Below are positions 26,208 through 35,547 of a stretch of DNA of 64,000 nucleotides, in pieces. Each line of letters opens with the position of its first letter. Positions within the stretch are counted from its first letter, which is position 1. Source of the DNA: CAVVJA01 sp963809815 (lineage in GTDB: Bacteria > Actinomycetota > Actinomycetes > Mycobacteriales > Jatrophihabitantaceae); assembly GCA_963809815.1 (NCBI GenBank), contig CAWELM010000005.1:1-64000 (forward strand), written 5' to 3'. Both the position numbers and the translations under genes were made by a program. The notes under the pieces were generated by a model. That model searched no databases and had not been told where the DNA came from. It saw only the letters and a list, made by a program, of their open reading frames with translations.

Positions 26208-27386
26208 GTGCATCCCAGTCTGGAATACGCGCTCGTCTGCTGCCTCGCCGCGGTAGGCAGCTTCTTGCTGACCCCCATCGCGCGAGTGATCGCCATCCGC
26301 TGGGGTGCGGTGGCCCGCCCTCGAGACCGGGACGTGCACGCTGTGGCCACCCCCCGGTTGGGCGGCATCGCGCTGTTCGGCGGGTTCGCCGTCGCCGTCC
26401 TGATGGCACATCAGCTTCCGACCCTGCGCGCGACGTTCCTCGCCGGACCCAATGTCGACTGGGTCCTGGTCGCAGGGGCCATGATCTGCGCGATCGGGGT
26501 ACTGGACGACAAGTACGAACTCGATTCGCTGACCAAGCTCGCCGGCCAAGTCGCGGCCACGGGCGTCATGGTCACCCTCGGTGGAGTTCAGCTTGCTGCG
26601 ATCTACGTTCCCTGGGGCGACACCGGAACATTGGTGCTGGGCCGGGATGTCGGCATTCCCGTCACGATTCTGATCACGGTGCTCACCATCAACGCGATCA
26701 ACTTCATCGACGGGCTCGACGGGCTGGCCGCCGGCGTCACTGCGATCGCATCGCTTGCGTTCTTCGTATTCGCCTATCACCTCGCGGTTATCGGTGAGGC
26801 CGACGTGTGGGCGACCCCGGTGCTGCTGAGCGCGGCCTTGGGCGGCACCTGCCTGGGCTTCTTGCCGCACAACTTCGCCCCGGCCCGAATCTTCATGGGG
26901 GATTCCGGTTCGATGCTTGTCGGTCTTATTCTTTCGGCCGCGGCAACGACGGCCACGACGAGCGCCGATCCGCAGACGTTCGGCCGGCTGCTCGGGTCGA
27001 TTCCGCTGGCGCTGCCCCTGCTCATCCCGGTTGCCGTGCTGGCGATACCGCTTGTCGACTTGCTGCTCTCTATCGTGCGGCGAGTAGGCCGGGGCCAGTC
27101 GCCGTTCGCACCGGACAAGCAGCATCTGCACCACCGGATGTTGCAAATGGGTCACACACATACCCGAGCGGTGCTCCTGCTGTACTTCTGGTCGGCCCTG
27201 CTGGCCTTCGGAGGCGTCGCGCTGTCGATCATGAGCACGCCCTGGGTTGTCGTGATCTGCCTGTCGGTATTCGTCGTTCTCGGAATCGTGCTGTCCGCGC
27301 GGCCGGATTTGCTCGCTCATCACGGATCGAGACCACCGGCCGGGCGGCCGCGGCACCGCGTCGGCGCGGGGAGGTCATCCCGATGA
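26208..27386 (+). CDS. wecA: Polyprenyl-phosphate GlcNAc-1-phosphate transferase
   Basis: Transfers a sugar-1-phosphate, most likely GlcNAc-1-P, to polyprenyl phosphate to start a cell-wall linker or polysaccharide. The 392-residue membrane protein has about eleven hydrophobic segments and the family's cytoplasmic motifs: ATPRLGG, VLDDKYELDS (metal-binding Asp-Asp), INFIDGLDGLAAG, FMGDSGSM and the His-rich PDKQHLHHRMLQMGHTH. The C-terminal tail is basic. It lies in the normal actinobacterial place between tsaC and atp, and its stop overlaps the next start (ATGA). Confidence 0.93.
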   Translation: MHPSLEYALVCCLAAVGSFLLTPIARVIAIRWGAVARPRDRDVHAVATPRLGGIALFGGFAVAVLMAHQLPTLRATFLAGPNVDWVLVAGAMICAIGVLDDKYELDSLTKLAGQVAATGVMVTLGGVQLAAIYVPWGDTGTLVLGRDVGIPVTILITVLTINAINFIDGLDGLAAGVTAIASLAFFVFAYHLAVIGEADVWATPVLLSAALGGTCLGFLPHNFAPARIFMGDSGSMLVGLILSAAATTATTSADPQTFGRLLGSIPLALPLLIPVAVLAIPLVDLLLSIVRRVGRGQSPFAPDKQHLHHRMLQMGHTHTRAVLLLYFWSALLAFGGVALSIMSTPWVVVICLSVFVVLGIVLSARPDLLAHHGSRPPAGRPRHRVGAGRSSR

Positions 27387-27754
27387 GGGTGAGGGCCCGA
27401 CGCGGGTGGCTGATTCCCTACGCGGTGGCGATCCTCGGTTCGGTTGCCTTCTGGATGTGGGCCGATCAGGGTGGCCGGTCTGCGACGAGCTATCTGGCTG
27501 GTCTTGCCGCTGCGACGGCGATCTTTCAGGTCAGCGTGGCCGCCGTAAGGCGAGCGTCGGACGCGTCGCCGAGCTTCGGGGTAGTCGTGGCCATGACCAC
27601 TTACCTCACGGTTGTTGTGCTGATGGCCGCGATCGCCGCGCTACTGAGTCCCCAACTGGTCGATGGCGAAGCGTGTGCGGCCGGACTCGTCGTCGCGGCC
27701 GTGTTAGGCGTCGCGCAGCAATACCGCGCCGCTCGTCCAGATGCTTCGAATTAA
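27383..27754 (+). CDS. Small four-helix membrane protein in the AtpI position
   Basis: 123 residues with four predicted membrane segments (WLIPYAVAILGSVAFWMWA, TSYLAGLAAATAIFQVSVAAV, FGVVVAMTTYLTVVVLMAAIAAL, AGLVVAAVLGVAQQY). It lies between wecA and atpB and overlaps wecA by four bases, the position of AtpI-like genes in actinobacterial atp operons. AtpI is thought to help assemble the c-ring or to carry Mg. Sequence identity to AtpI is weak by eye, so the call rests on topology and place. Confidence 0.6.
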   Translation: MRVRARRGWLIPYAVAILGSVAFWMWADQGGRSATSYLAGLAAATAIFQVSVAAVRRASDASPSFGVVVAMTTYLTVVVLMAAIAALLSPQLVDGEACAAGLVVAAVLGVAQQYRAARPDASN

Positions 27755-27782
27755 GCGTCGCACTCGGTAAGGTTCGCTCGGA

Positions 27783-28094
27783 ATGGGCACCAAGTCATCA
27801 CGGTCGGATAGTGGCCAGGGCGGTGCAGATCCGTGGGCGGCATTCGGCTATCTTGTAGCCGGAGTCGGTTTCTACGGCCTCGCCGGCTGGGCGCTCGGCA
27901 GGTGGTTGCACGTCGACTACCTCGCTCCGCTGGGGATCGTGATCGGCGCCGCGTTCGGGCTTTATCTGGTCTTCGCACAACTGGCTTGGAAACCTCACGA
28001 CGATTCGACAAACGACAGCAAAGGCAGCGACAGCACAACCGACAGCGACAACGCTCCCCGCCCGATTGACGACGACCGAGGAGAGATCGCGTGA
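27783..28094 (+). CDS. AtpZ/AtpI-like two-helix membrane protein
   Basis: 103 residues with two membrane segments (AAFGYLVAGVGFYGLAGWALG and YLAPLGIVIGAAFGLYLVFAQ) and a hydrophilic tail rich in Asp, Ser and Thr. The pattern W-A-x-G-Y-x-x-x-G-x-G-F..GWxLGRWL matches AtpZ-type accessory proteins of the ATP synthase. Its TGA overlaps the atpB GTG. Confidence 0.7.
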   Translation: MGTKSSRSDSGQGGADPWAAFGYLVAGVGFYGLAGWALGRWLHVDYLAPLGIVIGAAFGLYLVFAQLAWKPHDDSTNDSKGSDSTTDSDNAPRPIDDDRGEIA

Positions 28095-28906
28095 CGCACG
28101 TCAGCCTTGATGGCATGGTCGGGATCGCGGCTGGCAACGGTTTCCAAGCTCCGGGTCCTGCCGATTTCGAGTTTCCCGACATCTTCAACGGCAATCAGGT
28201 GCTGCTCGCGAAGAGTTCGCTGTTGCTCGTGCTGGGCGCGATCGTCGTGGCGGCCTTCTTCCTGATCACAACCCGCCGGTTGCGGATCGTTCCGTCGAAG
28301 TCGCAGTACTTCTCGGAAGAGGCCTACAGCTTCGTTCGCAACGGCATTGCCCAGGACATCATCGGCGGCCGCGACTACATGCGCTTCGTGCCGCTGTTGA
28401 CGACGATGTTCTTCTTCATTCTCGTCAACAACCTGTTCGGGCTCGTCCCGTTCCTGCAGTTCGCCCCGTTCTCCCGCGCGGGCTTCGCCTACGCTCTCGC
28501 CGGCATGGTGTGGGTCGTCTACAACGGTGTGGGCATCGCCCGGCATGGGTTCTTCCCGTACCTGAAGCTGCAGACGGTCCCGGCCGGCGTCCCGGCCTGG
28601 ATCTTGCCGCTCCTAGTGCCACTCGAGTTCCTGTCCAACTTGATCATTCGGCCGATCACGCTGTCCCTGCGGTTGTTCGCCAACATGTTCGCCGGCCACC
28701 TGCTGCTGACGCTCTTCGCCACCGGTGGCGCGTACCTGCTGTTCCACGCCACCGGCTCGTTCCTTGTGAAGCCGGCCGGCATCCTGTCGTTCATCCTCGG
28801 CATCCTGGTCGGATTCTTGGAGCTGATCGTCTCGGTTCTGCAGGCCTACGTCTTCACCCTGCTTACCGCGACGTACATCCAAGGTTCTCTAGCAGCAGAG
28901 CACTGA
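28091..28906 (+). CDS. atpB: ATP synthase Fo subunit a
   Basis: The membrane stator that carries the proton half-channels. It has 271 residues with five or six helices. The essential arginine is in ITLSLRLFANMFAGHLLL, and ILGILVGFLELIVSVLQAYVFTLLTATYI is the conserved last helix. The GTG at 28091 overlaps the previous stop. It is followed by a 71-base gap with a possible 16-codon mini-gene before atpE. Confidence 0.97.
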   Translation: MTHVSLDGMVGIAAGNGFQAPGPADFEFPDIFNGNQVLLAKSSLLLVLGAIVVAAFFLITTRRLRIVPSKSQYFSEEAYSFVRNGIAQDIIGGRDYMRFVPLLTTMFFFILVNNLFGLVPFLQFAPFSRAGFAYALAGMVWVVYNGVGIARHGFFPYLKLQTVPAGVPAWILPLLVPLEFLSNLIIRPITLSLRLFANMFAGHLLLTLFATGGAYLLFHATGSFLVKPAGILSFILGILVGFLELIVSVLQAYVFTLLTATYIQGSLAAEH

Positions 28907-28977
28907 CCATGTCCCAACCAACTCGGATCCCCGGCCTCACCAGTCGCGCCCGCGGCTGACAACGAAAGGAAACCCCA

Positions 28978-29187
28978 ATGGGTGGCACTCTGAACATGGT
29001 CGGCTACGGTCTCGCGGCCATCGGCCCGGGTATCGGCATCGGCCTGATCTTCGCGGCGTACATCAGTGGCACCGCGCGCCAACCCGAGATGCAGAGCAGG
29101 TTGCAGCCGATCGCCATCCTCGGCTTCGCCCTGGCCGAGGCGCTCGCCATCATCGGTATCGCGCTCGCTTTCGTTCTCAAGCCATAG
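28978..29187 (+). CDS. atpE: ATP synthase Fo subunit c
   Basis: The proton-carrying ring subunit: 69 residues, two helices joined by the polar loop SGTARQPEMQSRLQ. The ion-binding carboxylate is Glu54 in GFALAEALAIIG. GIGIGLIFAAYISG carries the Gly-rich packing motif. The site AAAGGAAA precedes the ATG. Nothing suggests a Na+-binding variant. Confidence 0.97.
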   Translation: MGGTLNMVGYGLAAIGPGIGIGLIFAAYISGTARQPEMQSRLQPIAILGFALAEALAIIGIALAFVLKP

Positions 29188-29220
29188 CCCTAAGTTCCCG
29201 ACTGAGGCCAGAGGTCCGCC

Positions 29221-29769
29221 ATGACTCACAACATCCTGGCAGCCGGGGAGGAGCCGAACCCCCTGGTTCCGCATCTCTCCGAGATCATCCTGGTGCTGAT
29301 CATCTTCGGCATCCTCTACTACCTCGTCTGGAAGTACGTCGTCCCTCGTTTCGAGGCGAACTTCGCGGCGCGGAAGGACGCCATCGAAGGGGGTATCGCC
29401 CGGGCGGAGGCCGCACAGGCCGAGGCGGCTCAGGCGCTGGCGGAGTACCAGCACCAGCTCGCCGACGCCCGCGGTGAGGCAGCGCAGATTCGCGAGAACG
29501 GCCGCGCGGAAGCGCAGCGGATCGTCGAGGAACTGCGGGCTCAGGCGCAGCAGGAGTCAGATCGGATCGTCGCTCGCGGCGAAGAGCAATTGCAGACTCA
29601 GCGCGGCCAGGTTGTTCGCGAGTTGCGGCAGGAGATCGGCACACTCGCCGTGGAGCTGTCGGAGAAGATCGTCGGTGAACAACTTGCTGATGACGCCCGG
29701 GTGAGCGCCACGGTCGACTCGTTCATCGCCGATCTCGAGCAGCAGGACGCAGCGGAGCAGGCGAGATGA
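29221..29769 (+). CDS. atpF: ATP synthase Fo subunit b
   Basis: The peripheral stalk: 182 residues with an N-terminal membrane helix (SEIILVLIIFGILYYLVWKYVVPRF) and a long Ala/Glu/Gln/Arg-rich coiled coil (about 45-165). It is separate from subunit delta, unlike the b-delta fusion of mycobacteria. Its TGA overlaps the atpH ATG. Confidence 0.96.
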   Translation: MTHNILAAGEEPNPLVPHLSEIILVLIIFGILYYLVWKYVVPRFEANFAARKDAIEGGIARAEAAQAEAAQALAEYQHQLADARGEAAQIRENGRAEAQRIVEELRAQAQQESDRIVARGEEQLQTQRGQVVRELRQEIGTLAVELSEKIVGEQLADDARVSATVDSFIADLEQQDAAEQAR

Positions 29770-30587
29770 TCCGCGGAGTCAGCCGGGCGTCGCTCGTCAC
29801 ATTGCGGGCCGAGGTGGAGCGCGCCATCTCGGATCTGTCCTCTACCGATCGCAGCGCGCTGTCCGAGCAGCTCGCTGCCGTCGGGGGGCTGCTCACCGCC
29901 CAGCCTCGGTTGCGCCGCGCCCTCGCCGACCCGTCGACGCCGCCCGAGGCCCGCGCGAACCTGGCGACAACCCTCCTGCAGAACAAGATCGGTTCGAGCG
30001 CGATGGGCGTCGTCCAGACCACGGTACGGGAGCGTTGGTCGTCACCCTGGGATCTCGTCGACTCGATCGAGCAGATTGCTGATGACATGCTGCTCTATGA
30101 CGCCGAGGCAGCCGGGTCGCTCGGAGAGATCGAGGACGAGCTGTTCCGCTTCGAGCGGATTCTCGAGGCCGAGCCCCAGCTGACCACGCTCCTGGATTCG
30201 GCTGCCCAACCGACCGACCGACGCGTCGAACTACTGCGCACCCTGGTATCCACCAAGGTCACCCCGACCGCGATGCTGCTGCTGGAGCACGCGATCCGCA
30301 GCGGCCGTCGGCGCGGCATCACCGCGGCTATTAGCCGGCTGCTGGAGGACGCTGCCGCCCGGCAAGACCGATCGATTGCCCGCGTTATCTCGGCCGTTCC
30401 ATTGACAGACGCTCAGGAAAGCCGGCTCAGTGCCGTGCTCAGCGAGTATTTCCGGCGCCGCATCTCGGTCCGGACCGCGGTCGAACCGGCCGTCCGCGGC
30501 GGCTTGATGATCCGCATCGGGGACGAAGTGATCGATGGCACCGTCTCGACTCGGCTGGCTCTCGCGCGCAACGCGTTGGCTAGCTGA
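29766..30587 (+). CDS. atpH: ATP synthase F1 subunit delta
   Basis: Joins the stalk to the F1 head. At 273 residues it is longer than the E. coli subunit (about 177) but normal for actinobacteria, which carry an N-terminal extension. The C-terminal signature is VRTAVEPAVRGGLMIRIGDEVIDGTVSTRLALARNALA. It overlaps atpF by four bases. A 56-base gap with a mini-ORF separates it from atpA. Confidence 0.94.
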   Translation: MIRGVSRASLVTLRAEVERAISDLSSTDRSALSEQLAAVGGLLTAQPRLRRALADPSTPPEARANLATTLLQNKIGSSAMGVVQTTVRERWSSPWDLVDSIEQIADDMLLYDAEAAGSLGEIEDELFRFERILEAEPQLTTLLDSAAQPTDRRVELLRTLVSTKVTPTAMLLLEHAIRSGRRRGITAAISRLLEDAAARQDRSIARVISAVPLTDAQESRLSAVLSEYFRRRISVRTAVEPAVRGGLMIRIGDEVIDGTVSTRLALARNALAS

Positions 30588-30643
30588 CCGCTTGGCGGCG
30601 ACCAGGAGGACCATGATTTCGACGCACGAGACAGGATGAGCTG

Positions 30644-32293
30644 ATGACCGAGCTGACGATTTCCGCCGACGAGATCCGCAGCGCCATCGAAGGGTACGTT
30701 TCAACGTATACGCCCGAGGCGTCGCGAGAAGAAGTTGGCGTTGTCTCGGAGACCTACGACGGGATCGCGATCGTCGAGGGTCTGCCAAGCGCCATGACGA
30801 ACGAGCTGCTGCGCTTCCCCGACGGCACGCTCGGCGTCGCCCTGAACTTGGACGCGCGGGAGATCGGTATCGTCGTCCTCGGTGACGCGTCCAAGATCGA
30901 GGAAGGTCAGCAGGTAAAGCGAACCGGCGAGATCCTGTCCGTACCGGTCGGCGATGGTTTCATGGGCCGAGTCATCAACCCGCTCGGCGATCCGATCGAT
31001 GGTCTCGGTGAGGTCGCTTCGACCGAGCGGCGGGTTCTAGAACTGCAGGCGCCGTCAGTGGTGCAGCGGCAGGACGTGAGCGAGCCCCTGCTTACCGGCA
31101 TCAAGGCCATCGACGCCATGACCGCCATCGGCCGCGGCCAGCGGCAGCTGATCATCGGGGACCGCCAGACCGGCAAGACGACAGTCTGCCTGGACGCGAT
31201 CATCAACCAGCGAGACAACTGGGCGTCGGGTGATCCCAAGAAGCAGGTCCGCTGCATCTACGTCGCGATCGGCCAGAAGGGCTCAACCATTGCGGGCGTG
31301 CGCGGCACGCTCGACGACGCCGGTGCGTTGGAGTACACGACAATCGTTGCTGCTCCGGCGTCGGATTCCGCGGGATTCAAGTACATCGCGCCATATACCG
31401 GCTCGGCTATCGGCCAGCACTGGATGTACGACGCGAAGCATGTGCTGATCGTCTTCGACGACCTGACGAAGCAGGCTGAGGCGTACCGCACCGTATCGCT
31501 GCTGCTGCGCCGGCCGCCCGGCCGGGAGGCCTATCCCGGCGACGTGTTCTACCTGCACTCGCGGTTGCTCGAGCGCTGCGCGAAGCTGTCCGACGAGCTC
31601 GGCGCCGGCTCGATGACGGGGTTGCCGATCATCGAAACCAAGGGCAATGACGTGTCGGCCTACATTCCCACCAACGTCATCTCGATCACCGACGGGCAAT
31701 GCTTCCTGGAGACTGACCTGTTCAACGCCGGTGTGCGTCCGGCGATCAACGTGGGCATCTCGGTGTCCCGCGTCGGCGGCGCCGCACAGACCAAGGCGAT
31801 GAAGTCAGTAGCCGGGCGGCTGCGGGTCGACCTGGCCCAATACCGCGAGCTGGAGGCCTTCGCGGCATTCGGTTCCGACCTGGATCAGGCATCGAAGGCG
31901 CAGCTGGACCGCGGCGCCCGGCTGGTCGAACTGCTGAAGCAGTCCCAGTCCAACCCGTTCCCGATCGAGCGGGAGGTTGTCTCGATCTGGGCCGGCACGA
32001 CCGGAGCCCTGGACGACATTCCGGTAGCGGACATTCGACGCTTCGAGCGCGACCTGCACGACTACATCCAGCACAACGCCAAGCAGATCTTCGACACGAT
32101 CGTGGAGACCGGGACGCTGCCCGACGACACGGTCGAAGAGCTGAAGAAGGCCGTGGCGGAGGTCAAGCAAGAGTTCCGCACCTCCGAGCAGATCGCCTCC
32201 GCCGAGGAAGAGGCCGAGGCCATGAGCGCGGAGGATGTCGGCCAGCACACGGTGACCCGCGTCCGCCCCGCGCCGCCGCCGCAGAGCAGCTGA
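30644..32293 (+). CDS. atpA: ATP synthase F1 subunit alpha
   Basis: Non-catalytic nucleotide-binding subunit of 549 residues. The P-loop is GDRQTGKTTVCLDAI, with the alpha signature PAINVGISVSRVGGAAQ and the arginine finger in that segment. A C-terminal acidic extension (EEEAEAMSAEDVGQHTVTRVRPAPPPQSS) is typical of high-GC Gram-positives. The ATG at 30644 sits just after an eight-codon mini-ORF that carries the strong ribosome binding site. Confidence 0.97.
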   Translation: MTELTISADEIRSAIEGYVSTYTPEASREEVGVVSETYDGIAIVEGLPSAMTNELLRFPDGTLGVALNLDAREIGIVVLGDASKIEEGQQVKRTGEILSVPVGDGFMGRVINPLGDPIDGLGEVASTERRVLELQAPSVVQRQDVSEPLLTGIKAIDAMTAIGRGQRQLIIGDRQTGKTTVCLDAIINQRDNWASGDPKKQVRCIYVAIGQKGSTIAGVRGTLDDAGALEYTTIVAAPASDSAGFKYIAPYTGSAIGQHWMYDAKHVLIVFDDLTKQAEAYRTVSLLLRRPPGREAYPGDVFYLHSRLLERCAKLSDELGAGSMTGLPIIETKGNDVSAYIPTNVISITDGQCFLETDLFNAGVRPAINVGISVSRVGGAAQTKAMKSVAGRLRVDLAQYRELEAFAAFGSDLDQASKAQLDRGARLVELLKQSQSNPFPIEREVVSIWAGTTGALDDIPVADIRRFERDLHDYIQHNAKQIFDTIVETGTLPDDTVEELKKAVAEVKQEFRTSEQIASAEEEAEAMSAEDVGQHTVTRVRPAPPPQSS

Positions 32294-32300
32294 GTTCGTC

Positions 32301-33236
32301 ATGGGCGCCCAACTTCGCATCTACCGCCGGCAGATCAAGGCGGTGCAGTCAACCAAGAAGATCACCAAAGCGATGGAACTCATCGCCGCGTCGCGGATCG
32401 CGAAGGCGCAGGCTCGGGTGAAGGCAGCCAAGCCGTACGCCCGGGAGTTGACGAATGCCCTTACGGCACTGGCCAGCACGGCCAATCTCGACCACCCGCT
32501 GCTCGAGGAGCGGGAGAACCCCCGGCGGGCGGGCGTGCTTGTGGTGACCTCTGACCGGGGCTTGGCCGGTGGCTACAACGCCAACGTGCTGCGTACCACC
32601 AATGAGCTCGTCGAACTGCTTCGGAGCGAGGGCAAGGAAGTCGACATCTACGTCATCGGCCGGAAAGGCGTGAGCTACTACTCGTTCCGCCGGCGACCCA
32701 TCGCCGCTAGCTGGACCGGATTCTCCGAGCAGCCGGCGTTCAGCAATGCCCGAGAAGTCGGGGACACGCTGGTCACGGCGTTTCTCGCCGGGGCAGACGA
32801 CGTCGAGGCTACCGCGGGCGCTGAGGGCGTCCAGGGTGTCGACGAGTTGCATATCGTCTATACCGAGTTCCGATCCATGCTTACCCAGACCCCGGTGGCG
32901 CTGCGCATCGCGCCTCTGGTCGTCCAAGAGACCGAAGCGGCTGACTATCAGGGGCCGTTGCCGGCGTATGACTACGAGCCAGACCCGGATGAGCTGATGA
33001 ACGCCCTGCTGCCCAAGTACATCAACACCCGCATCTACACCGCGTTGCTGGACGCCGCAGCGGCTGAATCCGCTTCACGCCGGCGGGCTATGAAGTCGGC
33101 GGCCGACAATGCCGACGAGCTCATCAAGACGTACACGAGGCTCGCCAACCAAGCTCGGCAGGCCGAGATCACCCAGGAAATCAGCGAGATCGTCGGTGGT
33201 GCCGACGCACTCGCCGCGACAGGGAGTGACGAATAG
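32301..33236 (+). CDS. atpG: ATP synthase F1 subunit gamma
   Basis: The rotor shaft, 311 residues. The N-terminal coil (QLRIYRRQIKAVQSTKKITKAMELIAASRIAKAQ) and C-terminal coil (AMKSAADNADELIKTYTRLANQARQAEITQEISEIVGGADAL) are conserved; the central Rossmann-like part has VVTSDRGLAGGYNANVLR. atpD starts two bases after its stop. Confidence 0.97.
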   Translation: MGAQLRIYRRQIKAVQSTKKITKAMELIAASRIAKAQARVKAAKPYARELTNALTALASTANLDHPLLEERENPRRAGVLVVTSDRGLAGGYNANVLRTTNELVELLRSEGKEVDIYVIGRKGVSYYSFRRRPIAASWTGFSEQPAFSNAREVGDTLVTAFLAGADDVEATAGAEGVQGVDELHIVYTEFRSMLTQTPVALRIAPLVVQETEAADYQGPLPAYDYEPDPDELMNALLPKYINTRIYTALLDAAAAESASRRRAMKSAADNADELIKTYTRLANQARQAEITQEISEIVGGADALAATGSDE

Positions 33237-33238
33237 CG

Positions 33239-34690
33239 ATGACCATCGCCGACGAGATCGTTAGTCCAAGCGAGCACCACGCCGGCACCGGCCGCGTCCT
33301 TCGGGTCATCGGGCCAGTCGTGGATGTCGAGTTCAGCCGCGATTCGATGCCCGAGCTGTTCAACGCGCTCACCCTCGACATCGACCTGCCCGAGGTGGCC
33401 AAGAAGATGACACTCGAGGTTGCCCAGCACCTCGGGGACGACGTTGTCCGGGCGATCGCGCTACAACCCACCGACGGCCTGGTGCGGGGCACGGTGGTAA
33501 CCGACACCGGCGGCCCGATCACAGTGCCAGTCGGAGATGTCACCAAGGGTCACGTCTTCAACACTCTGGGCGATCCCCTGGACGTCCCTCTTTCGGCACT
33601 GGACGTCACTGAGCGCTGGCCGATCCATCGCGACCCACCGCCGTTCGATCAGCTCGAGTCCAAGACGGAGATGTTCGAGACCGGCATCAAGGTCGTCGAC
33701 CTGCTCACCCCCTATGTCACGGGCGGGAAGATCGGCCTGTTCGGGGGCGCCGGCGTGGGCAAGACCGTGCTGATTCAGGAGATGATCTACCGGGTCGCGG
33801 AGAACTTCGGTGGCGTCTCGGTGTTCGCTGGGGTGGGGGAGCGCACTCGTGAGGGGACCGGCCTCATCATCGAGATGCGGGAGACCGGCGTGATCGAGAA
33901 GACCGCGCTGGTGTTCGGTCAAATGGACGAGCCGCCCGGCACCCGGCTGCGCGTCGCGCTCTCGGCGCTGACCATGGCCGAGTACTTCCGCGACGTCCAG
34001 GGTCAGGACGTGTTGCTGTTCATCGACAACATCTTCCGGTTCACCCAAGCCGGCTCCGAGGTCTCGACTCTGCTGGGCCGGATGCCATCCGCGGTCGGAT
34101 ACCAGCCCACCCTGGCTGACGAGATGGGCGCACTCCAGGAGCGAATCACGTCCACTCGCGGCCACTCCATCACCTCGATGCAGGCGATCTACGTGCCCGC
34201 CGACGACATCACGGATCCGGCACCCCATACCGCATTCGCCCACCTGGACGCGACGACCGTGCTGTCCCGTCCGATCTCGGAGAAGGGCATCTATCCGGCC
34301 GTCGACCCACTGGACTCCACGTCGCGCATCCTCGACCCGCGCTACGTCGGAGAGGAGCACTACCAGGTCGCGCAACGCACGAAGGAGATCTTGCAACGCT
34401 ACGCGGAGCTGCAGAACATCATCGCCATCCTGGGCGTCGACGAGCTGTCTGAAGAGGACAAGATCCTCGTCGGTCGGGCCCGGCGGATCGAGCGGTTCCT
34501 ATCGCAAAACACCTTCGTGGCGAAGGTCTTCACCGGCTTGGACGGTTCCTTCGTGCCGGTCGGGGAGACCGTCGACGCGTTCAAACGGCTGTGTGCCGGC
34601 GAATTCGACTCCTATCCGGAGCAGGCGTTCTTCATGTGCGGTGGTCTGGAAGACCTCGAGCGCAAGGCCAATGAGCTGAAGCGAGCCTGA
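33239..34690 (+). CDS. atpD: ATP synthase F1 subunit beta
   Basis: The catalytic subunit of 483 residues: P-loop GGAGVGKTVLIQEM, catalytic glutamate in GVGERTREGTGL, Walker B VLLFIDNIFRFTQAGSEVS and the signature PAVDPLDSTSRIL. The N-terminus is extended by about ten residues relative to E. coli. It lies between atpG and atpC as usual. Confidence 0.98.
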   Translation: MTIADEIVSPSEHHAGTGRVLRVIGPVVDVEFSRDSMPELFNALTLDIDLPEVAKKMTLEVAQHLGDDVVRAIALQPTDGLVRGTVVTDTGGPITVPVGDVTKGHVFNTLGDPLDVPLSALDVTERWPIHRDPPPFDQLESKTEMFETGIKVVDLLTPYVTGGKIGLFGGAGVGKTVLIQEMIYRVAENFGGVSVFAGVGERTREGTGLIIEMRETGVIEKTALVFGQMDEPPGTRLRVALSALTMAEYFRDVQGQDVLLFIDNIFRFTQAGSEVSTLLGRMPSAVGYQPTLADEMGALQERITSTRGHSITSMQAIYVPADDITDPAPHTAFAHLDATTVLSRPISEKGIYPAVDPLDSTSRILDPRYVGEEHYQVAQRTKEILQRYAELQNIIAILGVDELSEEDKILVGRARRIERFLSQNTFVAKVFTGLDGSFVPVGETVDAFKRLCAGEFDSYPEQAFFMCGGLEDLERKANELKRA

Positions 34691-34694
34691 CGCC

Positions 34695-35081
34695 ATGGCC
34701 ACGATGCACGTCGAGCTGGTGTCCGTCGAGACACCGATCTGGGCCGGCGAGGCAAAATCGATCTACGCTCGTACTACCGACGGCGAGATCGGCGTGATGC
34801 CCGGGCACGCTCCGCTCCTGGCGGTGCTGGAACCCGGCTGGATCGTACGGATCGAGCGGGATGGCGATACTGAACTGACTGCGGCGGTGCACGGTGGATT
34901 CATCTCGGTTCGAACCGACGGGGTGTCCGTGATGGCCGAGATGGCCGAGGAGGCCTCGGAGATCGACGTGGCTCGGGCGCGGGATGATTTGCTCAAGGCC
35001 GAGGCCGATATGGGCCCCGACCAAGCCGCGGCACGGGACCGGGCGCGGTCCCGACTCCGCGCAGTGGGCGAGGACGTCTGA
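34695..35081 (+). CDS. atpC: ATP synthase F1 subunit epsilon
   Basis: 128 residues: beta-sandwich (MHVELVSVETPIWAGEAKSIYARTTDGEIGVMPGHAPLLAVLEPG) and a short C-terminal helical part, which regulates ATPase activity. It is last of the atp operon; the DUF2550 gene follows 24 bases later on the same strand. Confidence 0.95.
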   Translation: MATMHVELVSVETPIWAGEAKSIYARTTDGEIGVMPGHAPLLAVLEPGWIVRIERDGDTELTAAVHGGFISVRTDGVSVMAEMAEEASEIDVARARDDLLKAEADMGPDQAAARDRARSRLRAVGEDV

Positions 35082-35105
35082 CCGGACTCGGAAGGAGTTC
35101 CCGCG

Positions 35106-35513
35106 ATGGCCGTCTTGGTTGAGACGACCATCCTTGTGCTGTTCGCAATCGTGGTCGTGGCGCTCGCACTGGTGGTCGCGCGGCAGCGGTACATGCTCAA
35201 GAGCCAAGGCGGCATTCCCGTCGCGGCGCGACGCGGCAATAGATGGCTGTACGGTGTCGCCCGGTACGAGGGCGACGAATTGCGCTGGTACCGGGCGTTC
35301 GGCATCGGTACCAGTCCCACTCGAGTGCTGCGTCGCGATGATCTGCAGGTGCTCGGCCGCCGCGAGCCGACCCGCCTCGAAATGTCCTGGCTACCTGCCA
35401 GCGCGGTGATTGTCGAATGCCGAGACGGCACCGGGGACATCGTCATCGCCCTCGCCGACGGCGCGTTCGAGGGCTTCATCTCGTGGCTGGAGGCCTCCTC
35501 GCCGCATATGTAG
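35106..35513 (+). CDS. DUF2550 family membrane protein
   Basis: 135 residues with one N-terminal membrane helix (ETTILVLFAIVVVALALVVA) and a soluble domain with the family features ARRGNRWLYGVARYEGDELRWYRAFGIGTSPTRVLRR. DUF2550 genes regularly follow atpC in actinobacteria. Function unknown. The start has GGAAGGAG upstream and is probably cotranscribed with atpC. Confidence 0.85.
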   Translation: MAVLVETTILVLFAIVVVALALVVARQRYMLKSQGGIPVAARRGNRWLYGVARYEGDELRWYRAFGIGTSPTRVLRRDDLQVLGRREPTRLEMSWLPASAVIVECRDGTGDIVIALADGAFEGFISWLEASSPHM

Positions 35514-35547
35514 CCCTGACTCAGCGCGGCCTTCAGCGCGAGCATGG

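Noticed and set aside
25926..27356. Minus-strand open frame of 476 codons across wecA
   Set aside because: Gln/Arg/Asp/His-rich translation without hydrophobic core, antisense to a clear membrane enzyme.
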